Shown here: one piece after another, positions 48,406 to 56,851 of the stretch
Layout: each line of letters starts with the position of its first letter
Position numbering within the stretch: the first letter of the stretch is position 1
Source of the DNA: Enterococcus canis NBRC 100695
GTDB lineage: Bacteria > Bacillota > Bacilli > Lactobacillales > Enterococcaceae
Reading direction: 5' to 3'
Assembly: GCF_001544375.1 (NCBI RefSeq)
Contig: NZ_BCQJ01000003.1
Location: 186,001-250,000, forward strand
DNA length: 64,000 bases
Made by a program: the position numbers and the translations under genes
The notes under the pieces: generated by a model
Databases searched by the model: none
What the model saw: only the letters and a program-made list of their open reading frames with translations
Told to the model about the DNA's origin: nothing

Positions 48406-51033
48406 TTAACGAAAACGATGTTGAATGAACTTCCCAAGCTCGGCAATCAGCAAGACACTGAAGGCCGCCAAGGTAGCAATGCCCCACTCCAAGCTGGTCA
48501 GACCAACTGTATGGAAAGCCTGTTGCATAAAGGGTACATAGGTCATTAAAAGCTGCAGCAGTAACATAATCCCAATAATCACAAAGGCCGGTCTGTTTGT
48601 AGTCCATTCTTTGTATGCGGGTTGCTTGGTCCGAATACTGAAAAGATAGAAAATCTTACTCAAGACCATGATATTCACCATCATGGTGCTGGCCGTCGCC
48701 ATGTCCGCTCCTTGTGCCAATAACCAATCATGAGCAAAGAGACTGACTAGCGCCATAAAAATGGAAATATAGGCCATTTGCACCACATCCACTTTTGACA
48801 TCAAGCTTTGACCTGTTTGCCGAGGTGGCCGCTCCATGATACCCGCTTCAGCTGGTTCAAAAATAAACGCAAACTGAATGGTGATGGCCGAGACCATATT
48901 GATCCACAATAGCTGAGTTGCTTGTAACGGCATCTCCTGCTGCGTCAAAATCGTAAAGGCAATAATCAAGCCTTCAGCAAAGGACGTTGGCAATAAGAAA
49001 AGGATACTTTTTTTGATGTTGTCGTAAATTCGCCGACCTTCCTTGATAGCAACCGCCATCGTGGCAAAGTGGTCATCTGTCAAAATCATATCGGCAGCGT
49101 CTTTGGCCACGTCCGTTCCGCTGATCCCCATAGCAACGCCAATATCGGCTTTTTTCAAAGCAGGCGCATCATTGACCCCGTCACCGGTCATGGCGGTTAC
49201 TTTTCCATTCGTTTGCAAGGCTTCCACGATTTGCAGTTTATTTTGAGGCGTGGTTCTGGCAAAGACCTGATTTTCAGCAACGGCTTGCGCTAATTCTGTT
49301 TCATTCATCTTATCTAATTCAGGGCCTGTCACCGCTTTGATTTCATCAGCTAATCCTAAGGCTGAACCAATCGCGCTGGCGGTCAATGGGTGGTCACCGG
49401 TAATCATCTTAACGGCGACACCTGCTTGACGCATCTCTTTTAAGGCAGTGATTACCTCAGGGCGTGGCGGGTCGATAATAGCCGCCAAGCCTAATAACTG
49501 CACATCAGCTAATAAGGCGGAGGTGATCTCTGTCACCGTTGACGCAACTTCTTTACTAGCTACTGCCACGACCCGTTTCCCAGCTTTTGAATACTTGGAA
49601 ACAGCATCAAACCAATAATCATCAGTCACACCAGCCATGGGCAATAGCTTATCAGGTGAGCCTTTTAGTAATAGTTCCTGTTTGCCAGAAGGCCAAGCCA
49701 CTAATTTGGCTACAATTCGAGTATCTGAATCAAAAGGCAAGCGGTCCACTTCGACTGCCGCTGGCTCTGTTGCAAAGGCTTTGTAATAGGCGGTCAAAAA
49801 GGCCCCATCGGTTGGTTCCCCATTTAACTGCCAGGTATCTCCCTGCTTCTGTAAAACAGAGTCATTGGCCTCAAAACCTGCTACTAAGAAATTCTTTAGG
49901 GCCGTATCCGTATCGGGGTCAAGCACAGTCTCAGCTTGGAATGTCCCTTCTGGCGTATAACCGACACCAGTGACTTCAATGGTGCGGTCGGATAAAATAA
50001 TCTCTTGCAAGGTCATTTCGTTTTTAGTCAAGGTTCCTGTTTTGTCTGTTGCAATAACATCGACTGAGCCTAAGGTTTCAGCGGCCGGCATGGTTTTAAC
50101 CACCGCTTTTTTCTTCGCCAAGTCTCTGACGCCCATCGCCAAAATTACAGAAGTCGTGGCGGGCAATCCTTCTGGCACGGAACCTACAATCATTGTCACC
50201 ACCGCCAATGCTAAAGCGGACAATGAATAAACACCGGACCATAGCCCAATCAAGAATAACACGATTGAAGCTAACATAATGGCGATGGTAATGCCTCGCC
50301 CCAGGCCGTCGATTTCTTGCATCAAAGGCGTTTTACGCCCCTTCAAGCTATTAACTTCGCGGGAAATTTTCCCAATCTCGGTTTCATCAGCAGTTGCGGT
50401 AACAATCCCTAGACCGGTCCCATTGGTCACGGCAGTGGAAGCATAGGCTAAGTTGTAACGCTCAGCTAATGGCAGCTCCTGTTTAAAGGCGTTCGTTACT
50501 TTTTCAATAGAGTCTGCTTCCCCCGTCAAGGAGGCTTCCTGAATGCGCAGATTATCTTCGTCTACGATTCGCAAATCGGCAGGGACATTATCGCCAGCCT
50601 CTAAGTACACCACATCCCCCACAACGATCTCCTCAGCAGGGATGTCTTGGCGCTGACCGTTGCGGTAAACCGTTGCAACTTTAGCTAACATCGATTTGAT
50701 TTTTTCAATCGCATCACTGGCATTGGCTTCTTGAACATAACCAATCACTGCATTGGCCACAATCACTAAAGCAATAATCAAAGCATCGGAATAGTGCCCC
50801 ATAATCATCGTTAAGAGGGCAGCAATCATTAAGATGTAGATAATCATATTGTTAAATTGTCGCAAAAACAAATTCCATTTTGGCACTGGTTTACTTTCAA
50901 TTTTATTGGGGCCAAATTTGGCCAATCGCCTCTGGGCCTCGTCATCGTCTAAGCCAACTAAGGCATCCTCAACTTGATAACGATTCTGTACCTCTTGGCT
51001 TTCTAGTTGATAATCTGGTGTTGTTTTTTCCAT
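48406..51033 (-). CDS. P-type cation-transporting ATPase (first)
   Basis: 875 residues, P2 (Ca2+-type) ATPase. Cation N-terminal domain (VGLDDDEAQRRLAKFGPNKI), TGE actuator motif (SLTGEADSIEK), PEGLP in M4, phosphorylation site DKTGTLTKNE, hinge TGDGVNDAPALKKADIG and six C-terminal helices. The transported ion (Ca2+, Mn2+ or another) cannot be fixed by eye. It has a long structured leader with its own promoter. It resembles the second ATPase nearby but is clearly diverged. Confidence 0.9.
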   Translation of the reverse strand: MEKTTPDYQLESQEVQNRYQVEDALVGLDDDEAQRRLAKFGPNKIESKPVPKWNLFLRQFNNMIIYILMIAALLTMIMGHYSDALIIALVIVANAVIGYVQEANASDAIEKIKSMLAKVATVYRNGQRQDIPAEEIVVGDVVYLEAGDNVPADLRIVDEDNLRIQEASLTGEADSIEKVTNAFKQELPLAERYNLAYASTAVTNGTGLGIVTATADETEIGKISREVNSLKGRKTPLMQEIDGLGRGITIAIMLASIVLFLIGLWSGVYSLSALALAVVTMIVGSVPEGLPATTSVILAMGVRDLAKKKAVVKTMPAAETLGSVDVIATDKTGTLTKNEMTLQEIILSDRTIEVTGVGYTPEGTFQAETVLDPDTDTALKNFLVAGFEANDSVLQKQGDTWQLNGEPTDGAFLTAYYKAFATEPAAVEVDRLPFDSDTRIVAKLVAWPSGKQELLLKGSPDKLLPMAGVTDDYWFDAVSKYSKAGKRVVAVASKEVASTVTEITSALLADVQLLGLAAIIDPPRPEVITALKEMRQAGVAVKMITGDHPLTASAIGSALGLADEIKAVTGPELDKMNETELAQAVAENQVFARTTPQNKLQIVEALQTNGKVTAMTGDGVNDAPALKKADIGVAMGISGTDVAKDAADMILTDDHFATMAVAIKEGRRIYDNIKKSILFLLPTSFAEGLIIAFTILTQQEMPLQATQLLWINMVSAITIQFAFIFEPAEAGIMERPPRQTGQSLMSKVDVVQMAYISIFMALVSLFAHDWLLAQGADMATASTMMVNIMVLSKIFYLFSIRTKQPAYKEWTTNRPAFVIIGIMLLLQLLMTYVPFMQQAFHTVGLTSLEWGIATLAAFSVLLIAELGKFIQHRFR

Positions 51034-51168
51034 TTTATATTTCGCTCCTATCTAACACAAATAAGCACCTATTTTAGTCCACACTAAAATACGCACTACT
51101 CCCGTTGATAGAATCTTCGTTTAAAAAAGTACCTCTGGTCTGGGTCCACTTGGATCTCTCACCTCACT
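51034..51168 (-). promoter_or_regulatory. Structured 5' leader of the first ATPase
   Basis: About 135 nt between the promoter and the start codon. Seen: a stem TGGGT/ACCCA in the first 35 nt, a TTTTTT stretch, CGGGAGTAGTG, and a perfect 9-bp stem TATTTTAGT/ACTAAAATA just before the ribosome site. It looks like a regulatory RNA but matches neither the yybP-ykoY pattern in full nor M-box; class unassigned. Confidence 0.45.
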
Positions 51169-51175
51169 TACCCAA

Positions 51176-51205
51176 ATCATAACATGCGTTTTTATTTTTT
51201 GTCAA
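51176..51205 (-). promoter_or_regulatory. Promoter of the first ATPase
   Basis: Minus-strand TTGACA (51205-51200) and TATGAT (51181-51176) with an 18-nt spacer. Confidence 0.75.
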
Positions 51206-51231
51206 AATTAATGAAAAATCTTTATAAAAAC

Positions 51232-51263
51232 AAAAAAACCACCAGGCTGGTTAGACCTGGTGG
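51232..51263 (-). terminator. Terminator of the 51.4-kb gene
   Basis: CCACCAGG/CCTGGTGG stem followed by a T7 run in minus-strand sense, about 155 nt after the stop of the 153-residue gene. Confidence 0.85.
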
Positions 51264-51275
51264 AAAAAGGAGTAA

Positions 51276-51293
51276 TTACTCGATATCGAGTAA
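51276..51293. repeat. Perfect 18-bp palindrome
   Basis: TTACTCGATATCGAGTAA. A half-site TTACTCGAT recurs at 51408-51416, next to the stop of the upstream gene. It has no T tail, so it is not a terminator. Confidence 0.6.
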
Positions 51294-51418
51294 AATGAAA
51301 AATAAAAAGGTTGTTGTTGGTTATGTAACTACTATAACCGCTCAATAGATATTCGTCCACTAAAAATAACGTGAGAAATAAATTAGATAACCTTTGTTCA
51401 TTTAAATTACTCGATTGT

Positions 51419-51880
51419 TTATTTTTTCAATAACATATTTGTCATACGAGAGATGGCGAAGGAGATTTCATCCGTTGCTTTGTCTTGTTTTTCTTCCGCG
51501 GCATTAAAGCCAGTAACATCTACACCATCAGTTACTGCCAAGACCATTTCGTCACAGCCAGCTACATAGCTCATGTAAGAACGTTCGAATTTTTTATGGA
51601 TACCCATAACCCGCGCTGGCGGTCGTAAACCGCTGACTTTTTCTAACATCGCATGATAAGCCTTGGTGCCGCTCTCAAATTTTTCTTGAATCTCCGCTAA
51701 ATGTTCTGTCGATAAGTCTGCCACCTTGTCATTATCAATCGCTGTCCGAATCTCTTCGTAGTAAGGGTGCAATGTTTCACCGATGGCTTCCGTATCTTTC
51801 ACAATATTATTGATTGTCTGCACATAGTAACCTAAATTGGGTTTCACTGTTTTTCCTACTTTCTTCAACTTTTTCCCCAA
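51419..51880 (-). CDS. Conserved hypothetical helical protein
   Basis: 153 residues, soluble and predicted all-helical, with a basic start (MGKKLKKVGKTVKPNL) and one Cys. Segments such as SGLRPPARVMGIHKKFERSY suggest a conserved core. There is no signal peptide and I do not recognise a family. Monocistronic, with a terminator. Its ribosome site is weak, with no clear AGGAGG. Confidence 0.6.
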   Translation of the reverse strand: MGKKLKKVGKTVKPNLGYYVQTINNIVKDTEAIGETLHPYYEEIRTAIDNDKVADLSTEHLAEIQEKFESGTKAYHAMLEKVSGLRPPARVMGIHKKFERSYMSYVAGCDEMVLAVTDGVDVTGFNAAEEKQDKATDEISFAISRMTNMLLKK

Positions 51881-51988
51881 GGGATCATGATTATTTTACC
51901 ATAAATTAGCATACTAGGAACAGTCACCCAAAAAGAAGTCTTACTGGCCTCCTCTCCCCAAAAACTGTCATTGACTGACTTTTTAGCC

Positions 51989-52022
51989 AAAAAAAGGACC
52001 ATGACAAAGGCCATGATCCTTA
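51989..52022 (-). terminator. Terminator of the second ATPase
   Basis: AAGGATCATGGCC-type arm with its partner and a T7 run in minus-strand sense, 7 nt after the stop. Confidence 0.85.
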
Positions 52023-52028
52023 AAATAC

Positions 52029-54719
52029 TTAATGTGCGCCCATTTTACGTTGGACGAATTTGACGATTTCTACGATTGGAATAATCGCAACAGAAGCCCC
52101 TAAAACGATGCCCCATTGGTAAAGGTCCAAATGCGCTACCCGGAAGATATCATTCAAACCTGGTACCACAATAATGATCCCCATCAAGACAAAGGACAGC
52201 AAGATTGCCCAGTTAAAGGACTTGTTGCGGAAAGGTCCCACTTTGAAAATCGATTGATGAACCGATTTAACGTTGAAAGCGTGGAATAGCTGCATGAAAC
52301 CAAGTGTCGCAAATGCCATAGTCAAGGCATCTGAATGAATCGCGTCGTAGGTTGTATGAACCGGCCATTGGATAGCAGACCAATAAACAAACAGCACTGT
52401 AGCACCTTCTAAAATCCCTTGGTAAATGATGGAACTCATCACGCCACCAGAGAATAGGTTCGAGCTACGGCCACGAGGCGGTTGTTTCATCAAGTCTTTT
52501 TCAGCAGGTTCCATCCCTAACGCAATCGCTGGGAAGGTATCAGTTACTAAGTTGATCCATAGTAAATGAATTGGTAACAACGTGTCCCAACCAAGTAAAG
52601 TAGCCACAAACAAGGTTAAAACTTCCCCTAAGTTGGCTGCCAACAAGTATTGAACCGTTTTTTGAATGTTAGAGAAGACTTTACGGCCTTCTTCAACGGC
52701 TACGACGATAGTGGCAAAGTTATCATCCGCCAAGACCATATCAGAGGCCCCTTTAGATACTTCCGTACCAGTAATCCCCATACCAATTCCGATATCTGCT
52801 TGTTTCAAGGCAGGCGCATCATTTACACCGTCACCAGTCATGGCAACAACTTTGCCTTCTTTTTGCCAAGCTTTTACAATCCGAACCTTATGCTCAGGTG
52901 AAACCCGGGCGTAAACGGAATATTCATGGACTTTTTGTGCAAACTCATTGTCATCCATTTCATTTAATTGAGCTCCCGTCAAGACGGCATCATCATCGCC
53001 GGCTTTAATGATGCCCAAACGAACGGCAATGGCTTCAGCTGTATCTTTGTGGTCCCCAGTGATCATAATAGGACGGACGCCAGCTTCTTTGGCAACCCGG
53101 ACAGCTTCGGCTGCTTCTTTACGTTCTGGGTCAATCATACCAACTAGACCCGCGAAAACTAAGTCCGTTTCTAAAGTATCGGTACTTAATTCGCTTGGCA
53201 CTTCGCTAACGATCTTATAGGCCATTGCTAAGACCCGCAAGGCTTGTTTCGCCATGTCTGTGTTGTTATCTAAAATTTGTTGACGTTCTTTTTCGGTCAT
53301 TGGCACTTCTGCATGGTTCAATAATACCCGGTTAGCTCGGGTCAACAATACATCTGGCGCACCTTTGACGGCCACTAGGAATTGACCATCCGCCAATTGG
53401 TGAACCGTACTCATCAACTTACGATCAGAGTCAAAAGGTAATTCAGCTACCCGTGGTTCTGCAGCAACTTTTTCGACTACATTAAAGCCGTGATCCAAAC
53501 CATATTGGACTAAAGCCGTTTCAGTTGGGTCGCCAATCAAGGTGCCATCTTGGGCAAATTTGGTATCGTTACTGTAGTTCATAATTTTCAGTGCCATGTT
53601 GTCCATGGAAACATCCGCACTTGCTGGTACTTGTTGATTATCCGTATATAATTTTTCAACGGTCATTTGGTTCAAAGTCAAAGTCCCGGTTTTATCAGAT
53701 GCGATAATATCCGTTGAACCTAATGTTTCGACTGCTGGTAATTTCCGGATCACGGAATTACGACGAGCCATTACTTGGGTACCTAATGCCAAAATAATGG
53801 TTACGATGGCTGGTAGGCCTTCTGGAATCGCGGCAACGGCTAGTGAAATCGACGTCAATAGCATGTCGATTGGTGACGTCTGGTTGACTAAAGTCCCAAC
53901 AAAGAACATGATAACCGCAATAACTAAAATTGCAGCTGTTAGGAACTTCCCTAATTGGTTCAAGTTGTTTTTCAATGGTGTTTCAGTTTCATCGGCTTGG
54001 GCTAGCATACCGGCGATTTTACCGACTTCCGTGTTCATCCCGGTATTAACGATGACCCCTTTCCCACGACCATACGTCACATTACTGTTAGAGTAGGCCA
54101 TATTCAAACGATCGCCGATACCAATATCCGTAGCTTCTAAAACTGTTAAGTCTTTTTCAACCGGCACCGATTCCCCAGTTAAAGCTGCTTCTTCAATTTT
54201 TAAAGAATTCGCTTCAATCAAACGCATATCGGCAGGGACCACATCACCGGCTTCTAAAAGCACGATATCCCCTGGCACTAGTTCGTCACTTTTTACAGAT
54301 TGAATGTGTCCATCCCGCAGGACATTGGCATTTGGTGTTGACATTTCCCGCAATGCTTCGATAGCTTGTTCCGCTTTCGATTCTTGGATGACTCCCATCA
54401 CCGCATTGATGATCACAACCAACATGATGATGATTGAATCCACTACCTCATGAGATACTACGGCTGAAATAATTGCCGCAACAATCAAGACCAGGATCAT
54501 TAAATCCTTGAATTGTTCAAAGAATTTTGCGACTAACGATTTCTTTTTCCCTTCGTCCAACTCGTTAGGGCCATATAAGGCTAAACGTTTCTGCGCCTCA
54601 TTGTTGCTTAACCCCTCGGCTGAAGCGTCTACTTTTTCCAGAACGGTCTCTACCGGTTCCGCGTAGAAAGCTTCGGATAATTGCTGTTTCTTTTCTTCTG
54701 ACATGTGCTTCCTCCTCAT
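52029..54719 (-). CDS. P-type ATPase under Mn2+ riboswitch (second)
   Basis: 896 residues, P2A (SERCA/PMR1-like) ATPase: ALTGESVPVEK, IPEGLPAIVTIILALG in M4, SDKTGTLTLNQM, TGDGVNDAPALKQADIG and six C-terminal helices with NLVTDTFPAIALG. The yybP-ykoY riboswitch in front is a Mn2+ sensor in characterised cases, and a P-type ATPase with this leader in Lactococcus is Mn2+-responsive, so Mn2+ (and/or Ca2+) efflux is the best guess. ATG at 54719 or the following in-frame MSEEKKQQ Met six codons on; the latter has AGGAGGAAGCAC just upstream and may be the true start. Confidence 0.9.
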   Translation of the reverse strand: MRRKHMSEEKKQQLSEAFYAEPVETVLEKVDASAEGLSNNEAQKRLALYGPNELDEGKKKSLVAKFFEQFKDLMILVLIVAAIISAVVSHEVVDSIIIMLVVIINAVMGVIQESKAEQAIEALREMSTPNANVLRDGHIQSVKSDELVPGDIVLLEAGDVVPADMRLIEANSLKIEEAALTGESVPVEKDLTVLEATDIGIGDRLNMAYSNSNVTYGRGKGVIVNTGMNTEVGKIAGMLAQADETETPLKNNLNQLGKFLTAAILVIAVIMFFVGTLVNQTSPIDMLLTSISLAVAAIPEGLPAIVTIILALGTQVMARRNSVIRKLPAVETLGSTDIIASDKTGTLTLNQMTVEKLYTDNQQVPASADVSMDNMALKIMNYSNDTKFAQDGTLIGDPTETALVQYGLDHGFNVVEKVAAEPRVAELPFDSDRKLMSTVHQLADGQFLVAVKGAPDVLLTRANRVLLNHAEVPMTEKERQQILDNNTDMAKQALRVLAMAYKIVSEVPSELSTDTLETDLVFAGLVGMIDPERKEAAEAVRVAKEAGVRPIMITGDHKDTAEAIAVRLGIIKAGDDDAVLTGAQLNEMDDNEFAQKVHEYSVYARVSPEHKVRIVKAWQKEGKVVAMTGDGVNDAPALKQADIGIGMGITGTEVSKGASDMVLADDNFATIVVAVEEGRKVFSNIQKTVQYLLAANLGEVLTLFVATLLGWDTLLPIHLLWINLVTDTFPAIALGMEPAEKDLMKQPPRGRSSNLFSGGVMSSIIYQGILEGATVLFVYWSAIQWPVHTTYDAIHSDALTMAFATLGFMQLFHAFNVKSVHQSIFKVGPFRNKSFNWAILLSFVLMGIIIVVPGLNDIFRVAHLDLYQWGIVLGASVAIIPIVEIVKFVQRKMGAH

Positions 54720-54761
54720 TTTTTGGCTACAGGTCCATTTTACTGATTTTCCTGAAAAAGG

Positions 54762-54808
54762 AAAAAAAAATAGACTTGTGTATGCCGAATCAGAACATAC
54801 ATAAGTCT
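54762..54808 (-). terminator. Regulated terminator of the riboswitch
   Basis: AGACTTATGTATG pairs with CATACACAAGTCT (one mismatch) and is followed by nine T in minus-strand sense. Confidence 0.82.
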
Positions 54809-54900
54809 CACCGTTTAAGACAACACCAGAAATTTCTTTCTTGTTGGTGATGTTGCCACAGCTGCCCGCTGCCAGTTACTCCCTCATGACTTGAGTCGCT
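54762..54900 (-). ncRNA. yybP-ykoY (Mn2+) riboswitch
   Basis: On the minus strand the leader has GAGGGAGTAACTGG near 54887, GGCAACATCACC, GGTGTTGTC and GGTGAGACTTATG (54812-54800). These are the ordered conserved pieces of yybP-ykoY aptamers. The last piece is also the first arm of a terminator (54808-54796 with 54784-54772) followed by T9. Ligand binding would therefore keep the terminator from forming, giving an ON switch at high Mn2+. Class assignment is by pattern recognition. Confidence 0.82.
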
Positions 54901-54920
54901 ATTACGCCTCAACGTCTCCT

Positions 54921-54949
54921 ATTATACCTTGCACCCGTTATTTGGGCAA
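54921..54949 (-). promoter_or_regulatory. Promoter of the riboswitch and second ATPase
   Basis: Minus-strand TTGCCC (54949-54944) and TATAAT (54926-54921) with a 17-nt spacer, just before the aptamer. Confidence 0.72.
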
Positions 54950-55060
54950 TATTTTTCCAAAATTTTTCATTATTTCTGAAAAAAGACTTATAGAAAGAAC
55001 GGCGTTCACGAGTTTCCGACTATTTATGGAATACAAAACGAACATTATGTAAAATATATA

Positions 55061-55088
55061 TTGCATACACCGTCAAAACTGCTAAAAT
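55061..55088 (+). promoter_or_regulatory. Promoter of the HTH/membrane-protein pair
   Basis: TTGCAT (55061-55066) and TAAAAT (55083-55088) with a 16-nt spacer, about 18 nt before the start codon, so the leader is very short. Confidence 0.55.
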
Positions 55089-55105
55089 GAACTCGAGGTG
55101 TCGTG

Positions 55106-55303
55106 ATGAAAAATTTAAAGCTAAAGGCTGCCCGCGTTGCCTGTGACTTGACCCAAGCAGAACTGGCTGAAAAGGTTCAGGTGACAAGGCAAACGATTGG
55201 CGCTATTGAGAAGGGCAATTATAATCCTACGATCCACTTATGTATCCAAATTTGTAAAGCGTTGGGAAAAACACTAGATGAGCTTTTTTGGGAGGAAACA
55301 TGA
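55106..55303 (+). CDS. Small XRE-type HTH regulator
   Basis: 65 residues that are almost only a Cro/CI helix-turn-helix (LTQAELAEKVQVTRQTIGAIEKG), of the YozG/YvaO type that often controls a neighbouring membrane protein. Starts at ATG 55106 with GAGGTG 7 nt upstream. The stop overlaps the next gene's start region, so both are cotranscribed. Confidence 0.83.
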   Translation: MKNLKLKAARVACDLTQAELAEKVQVTRQTIGAIEKGNYNPTIHLCIQICKALGKTLDELFWEET

Positions 55304-56007
55304 TGAAATTATTTGATGAACGACAGCAACAGATTCGGGCACGTGGCATTTTGCTAGCCTTTTGGCTGCTAATTGGTTTCTTAGCCGCTACCTACTTTGG
55401 AGACCTTTTATTTAACTATACTTTATTCGCCACAATGGACACTATGCTTTACAGTATTATTTTGGTCTCATTACTGCTCTTAGTAGAGTATTTACTGCTG
55501 CAAGATGCCTTTATGGAAATGCGTGCTGACGCGGTTCAAAAAAGCATGTGGGTCTTTGCTACTTCCTTTTTCGCACTTACTGCGAGTGGTGTGCTTTTTG
55601 GTCGGCTCCTAGCTAGCGACTTTCAGCCCATTCGCCATGGTCAGCTGACAGGTGACGCCGCGCTGATAGTTATCACGCTATTAAGCACGATTCTCTTTGT
55701 TACTAGCCTCTACAAATTATTGGAGAAACGGTTTGTACAAAGTCTACCCATCAGTTTTCGGCTGTATCTGCTGGCAAGCTATGCCAGCATCTTGCTAGGT
55801 ATTTTACTAAATGTGCCCCTGGGTGCGGATGCCTTCAATGTTTCGTTTTTGCTTACATCAGGCCTATTTCTAGGTATTTGCGGGTTCGTTCTCCGACCGC
55901 AAAAACGATTAGCCGCCACTTTACTCCTACTTCTGACGATACTCTGGCAAGGCTACCTGATACTTCACTTCTTGCTTGGTTTTCACAACCCTTTTTGGGG
56001 TAACTAG
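55303..56007 (+). CDS. Polytopic membrane protein with HTH partner
   Basis: 234 residues with about seven hydrophobic segments; the N-terminus KLFDERQQQIRARG is a pattern seen in DUF3796/DUF6773-like proteins that sit behind small XRE regulators. GGGAGG is 7 nt before the chosen ATG (55303); the ATG at 55300 is an alternative. Function unknown; the pair may be a self-regulated membrane stress module. Confidence 0.7.
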   Translation: MKLFDERQQQIRARGILLAFWLLIGFLAATYFGDLLFNYTLFATMDTMLYSIILVSLLLLVEYLLLQDAFMEMRADAVQKSMWVFATSFFALTASGVLFGRLLASDFQPIRHGQLTGDAALIVITLLSTILFVTSLYKLLEKRFVQSLPISFRLYLLASYASILLGILLNVPLGADAFNVSFLLTSGLFLGICGFVLRPQKRLAATLLLLLTILWQGYLILHFLLGFHNPFWGN

Positions 56008-56022
56008 TCCCTTTAGACATTT

Positions 56023-56064
56023 AAAAACGCGACGAACTTTGTTTGAGTTCATCGCGTTTTTTTT
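56023..56064. terminator. Bidirectional terminator
   Basis: AAAAACGCGACGAACT and its near-complement (one G-T) with a T8 run, between the convergent membrane-protein and TtcA-like genes. Confidence 0.85.
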
Positions 56065-56095
56065 GATTTGATTTAGTTAAAACCTTTTGACACCT

Positions 56096-56851
56096 TTAGA
56101 CGGACAAAAGCTGTGGTGAGTTCCAAAAGTCCCCCACAGTGCCTTGCTCCATACCCATAATAAATTTCTCCCGAATATCAGGATATTGTTGGGCCAGACC
56201 ACTAACGACATGTTTGATTTCTTCTCGCTTGGTCTGCTTATCTACGGGACAAGGATTGAAGATCACTGGTAATTCTTCTCGTTTAACGAACTTGATGATT
56301 TCTTTTTCCTGCAAGTAGATCATAGGTCGAATCAAGGTAATACCAGTTTTGCTTAAATAGCTTTTAGGCTCAAAACTGGCTAATTTCCCGTGAAATAGAA
56401 AATTCATAAAATACGTTTCAATGGCATCATCTAAATGGTGGCCTAGTGCCACCTTATTACAGCCAATCTCCGCAGCATAGTTATAAAGAATCCCTCGCCG
56501 CAGCTTAGCACATAGAGAACACGGCGAGCGCTCGGCCCGAATATCGAAGACTACCTGCGCAATATTCGTAGGGAGTACAGTCAATTCATACCCCAACGCC
56601 TCCACAAACTGCCGTAGCGGTGTAATATCCATGTCAAAGCCCATATCCATTGTGATGGGGACAATCTCAAAGGAGTAGCCCAACCGTTCTTGCCGCCGAA
56701 TCATATCTAGAAAATACAATAGCGCGGTGCTGTCTTTACCGCCACTCATACCGATAGCTACTTTGTCCCCCGGTGCAATCATTTCATGGTGCAGTATGCC
56801 CCGGCGGATGGGATTGTAATAATGTTGATTATCTTTTTTCTTAAAACTCAT
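56096..56851 (-). CDS. ttcA: TtcA-family tRNA 2-thiolation protein
   Basis: 251 residues. PP-loop SGGKDSTALLYFLD, cysteine pair CSLCAKLRRGILY, HHLDDAIETYFMN and a late CPVDKQTKRE. These are the TtcA/TtuA-type features for a Fe-S-dependent tRNA-cytidine(32) 2-sulfurtransferase. A related PP-loop enzyme with another tRNA target cannot be excluded. The start overlaps the LTA synthase stop by 4 nt. Confidence 0.8.
   Translation of the reverse strand: MSFKKKDNQHYYNPIRRGILHHEMIAPGDKVAIGMSGGKDSTALLYFLDMIRRQERLGYSFEIVPITMDMGFDMDITPLRQFVEALGYELTVLPTNIAQVVFDIRAERSPCSLCAKLRRGILYNYAAEIGCNKVALGHHLDDAIETYFMNFLFHGKLASFEPKSYLSKTGITLIRPMIYLQEKEIIKFVKREELPVIFNPCPVDKQTKREEIKHVVSGLAQQYPDIREKFIMGMEQGTVGDFWNSPQLLSV

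Noticed and set aside
51295-51348. 17-codon plus-strand frame beside the 18-bp palindrome
   Set aside because: The only ribosome-like site is too far (about 22 nt) and the frame has no other support.
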